This document shows positions 35,653 to 35,783 of a stretch of DNA of 35,783 nucleotides, in pieces (position 1 is the stretch's first letter; each line of letters opens with the position of its first letter). The notes beneath the pieces are model-generated. The model worked only from the letters and a program-made list of their open reading frames with translations, was not told the origin of the DNA and did not search any database. Position numbers and translations under genes: made by a program. Source of the stretch: a virus. Location: the IMG/VR virus record IMGVR_UViG_3300044636_000127, positions 1-35,783 of that record; one strand, written 5' to 3'.

Positions 35653-35783
35653 GCCAAGCTCCGCGCTCTATGCTCTGGATCATCTTGCGCGGAATCACCA
35701 AAGACTGAGCAATTGCGTCGTCAGTCAATGACTGACAAATTTTCACGCCCTGCTTGGTCTCTGCTAACAAGAATCCTATAGAG
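35630..35783 (-). CDS. Small conserved phage protein, 3' part of the same split gene
   Basis: This is the distal part of the gene that starts at 239. Read in the same frame as the left copy, it passes through the terminal repeat, continues into unique sequence (..SIERGAWREKKVGR) and ends with TGA at 35630-35632. The last 23 bp overlap the GTG start of the downstream phosphoesterase gene in another frame, so the two are probably translationally coupled. The portion inside the repeat is duplicated in the contig, and only one complete gene should exist in the real molecule. Confidence 0.8.
   Translation of the reverse strand, partial: SIGFLLAETKQGVKICQSLTDDAIAQSLVIPRKMIQSIERGAWREKKVGR
35658..35783. 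repeat. Terminal direct repeat, right copy
   Basis: This is the right-hand copy of the 126-bp terminal repeat, matching 1-126 except for T at 35774. It lies upstream of the GTG start of the phosphoesterase gene and holds coding sequence of the small gene that wraps the contig ends. Confidence 0.93.

Noticed and set aside
1-35783. tRNA genes
   Set aside because: I saw no cloverleaf with T-loop (GGTTCRANTCC) in reading both strands; a tRNA-finding program would be needed to exclude them fully.

Overview
The window is an essentially complete genome of a short-tailed (podovirus-type) Caudoviricetes phage. The first 126 bases (1-126) recur at the right end (35658-35783) with one mismatch, and a small gene cut by the left end finishes across the join at the right end, so the contig closes into a circle or carries short direct terminal repeats. 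The head-neck set (SU10-type major capsid, portal and adaptor; P22 gp10-like hub) and the small aquatic-phage proteins suggest an uncultured phage of aquatic Pseudomonadota. A Burkholderiales host is a guess from gene content. No integrase, repressor, RNA polymerase, DNA polymerase or helicase/primase was seen, so the phage looks lytic and dependent on the host replisome.

Layout. One long leftward (minus) block runs from 30153 down to 1 and, across the join, from 35783 down to 33802. Along transcription it reads: PD-(D/E)XK-like nuclease, DUF1376 initiator carrying a candidate origin, P-like helicase loader, a run of tiny translationally coupled regulators and accessory genes (28.6-25.8 kb), a terminator, two glycosyltransferases, a cluster of small basic or Cys-rich proteins, terminase small and large subunits, portal, a Pro/Gln-rich structural protein, scaffold, major capsid protein with its own terminator, a conserved 94-residue protein, a third glycosyltransferase, adaptor, tail hub, probable internal virion proteins, a 1154-residue repeat-rich tail fibre, a glycine-rich adhesin, a 2OG-Fe(II) oxygenase, a T7-like holin, the gene split by the contig ends, a metallophosphoesterase, a GH108 endolysin and a second, three-helix type holin. 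A short rightward (plus) block (30211-33812) encodes the recombination module: Sak-type annealing protein, NinB, a YbcO-like nuclease, a YqaJ/lambda-Exo nuclease and a small protein with an SSB-like acidic tip.

How it fits together. The initiator/loader pair would load host helicase at an origin lying inside the initiator gene, as in lambda O/P. The annealing protein and exonuclease would drive recombination-dependent replication and concatemer formation for packaging. About twenty gene junctions are 4-bp ATGA stop/start overlaps, so expression is strongly coupled; several genes of 41-54 codons are recovered only by following this pattern. Two intrinsic terminators sit directly against the start codons of their downstream genes, and neither of those genes has a Shine-Dalgarno sequence.
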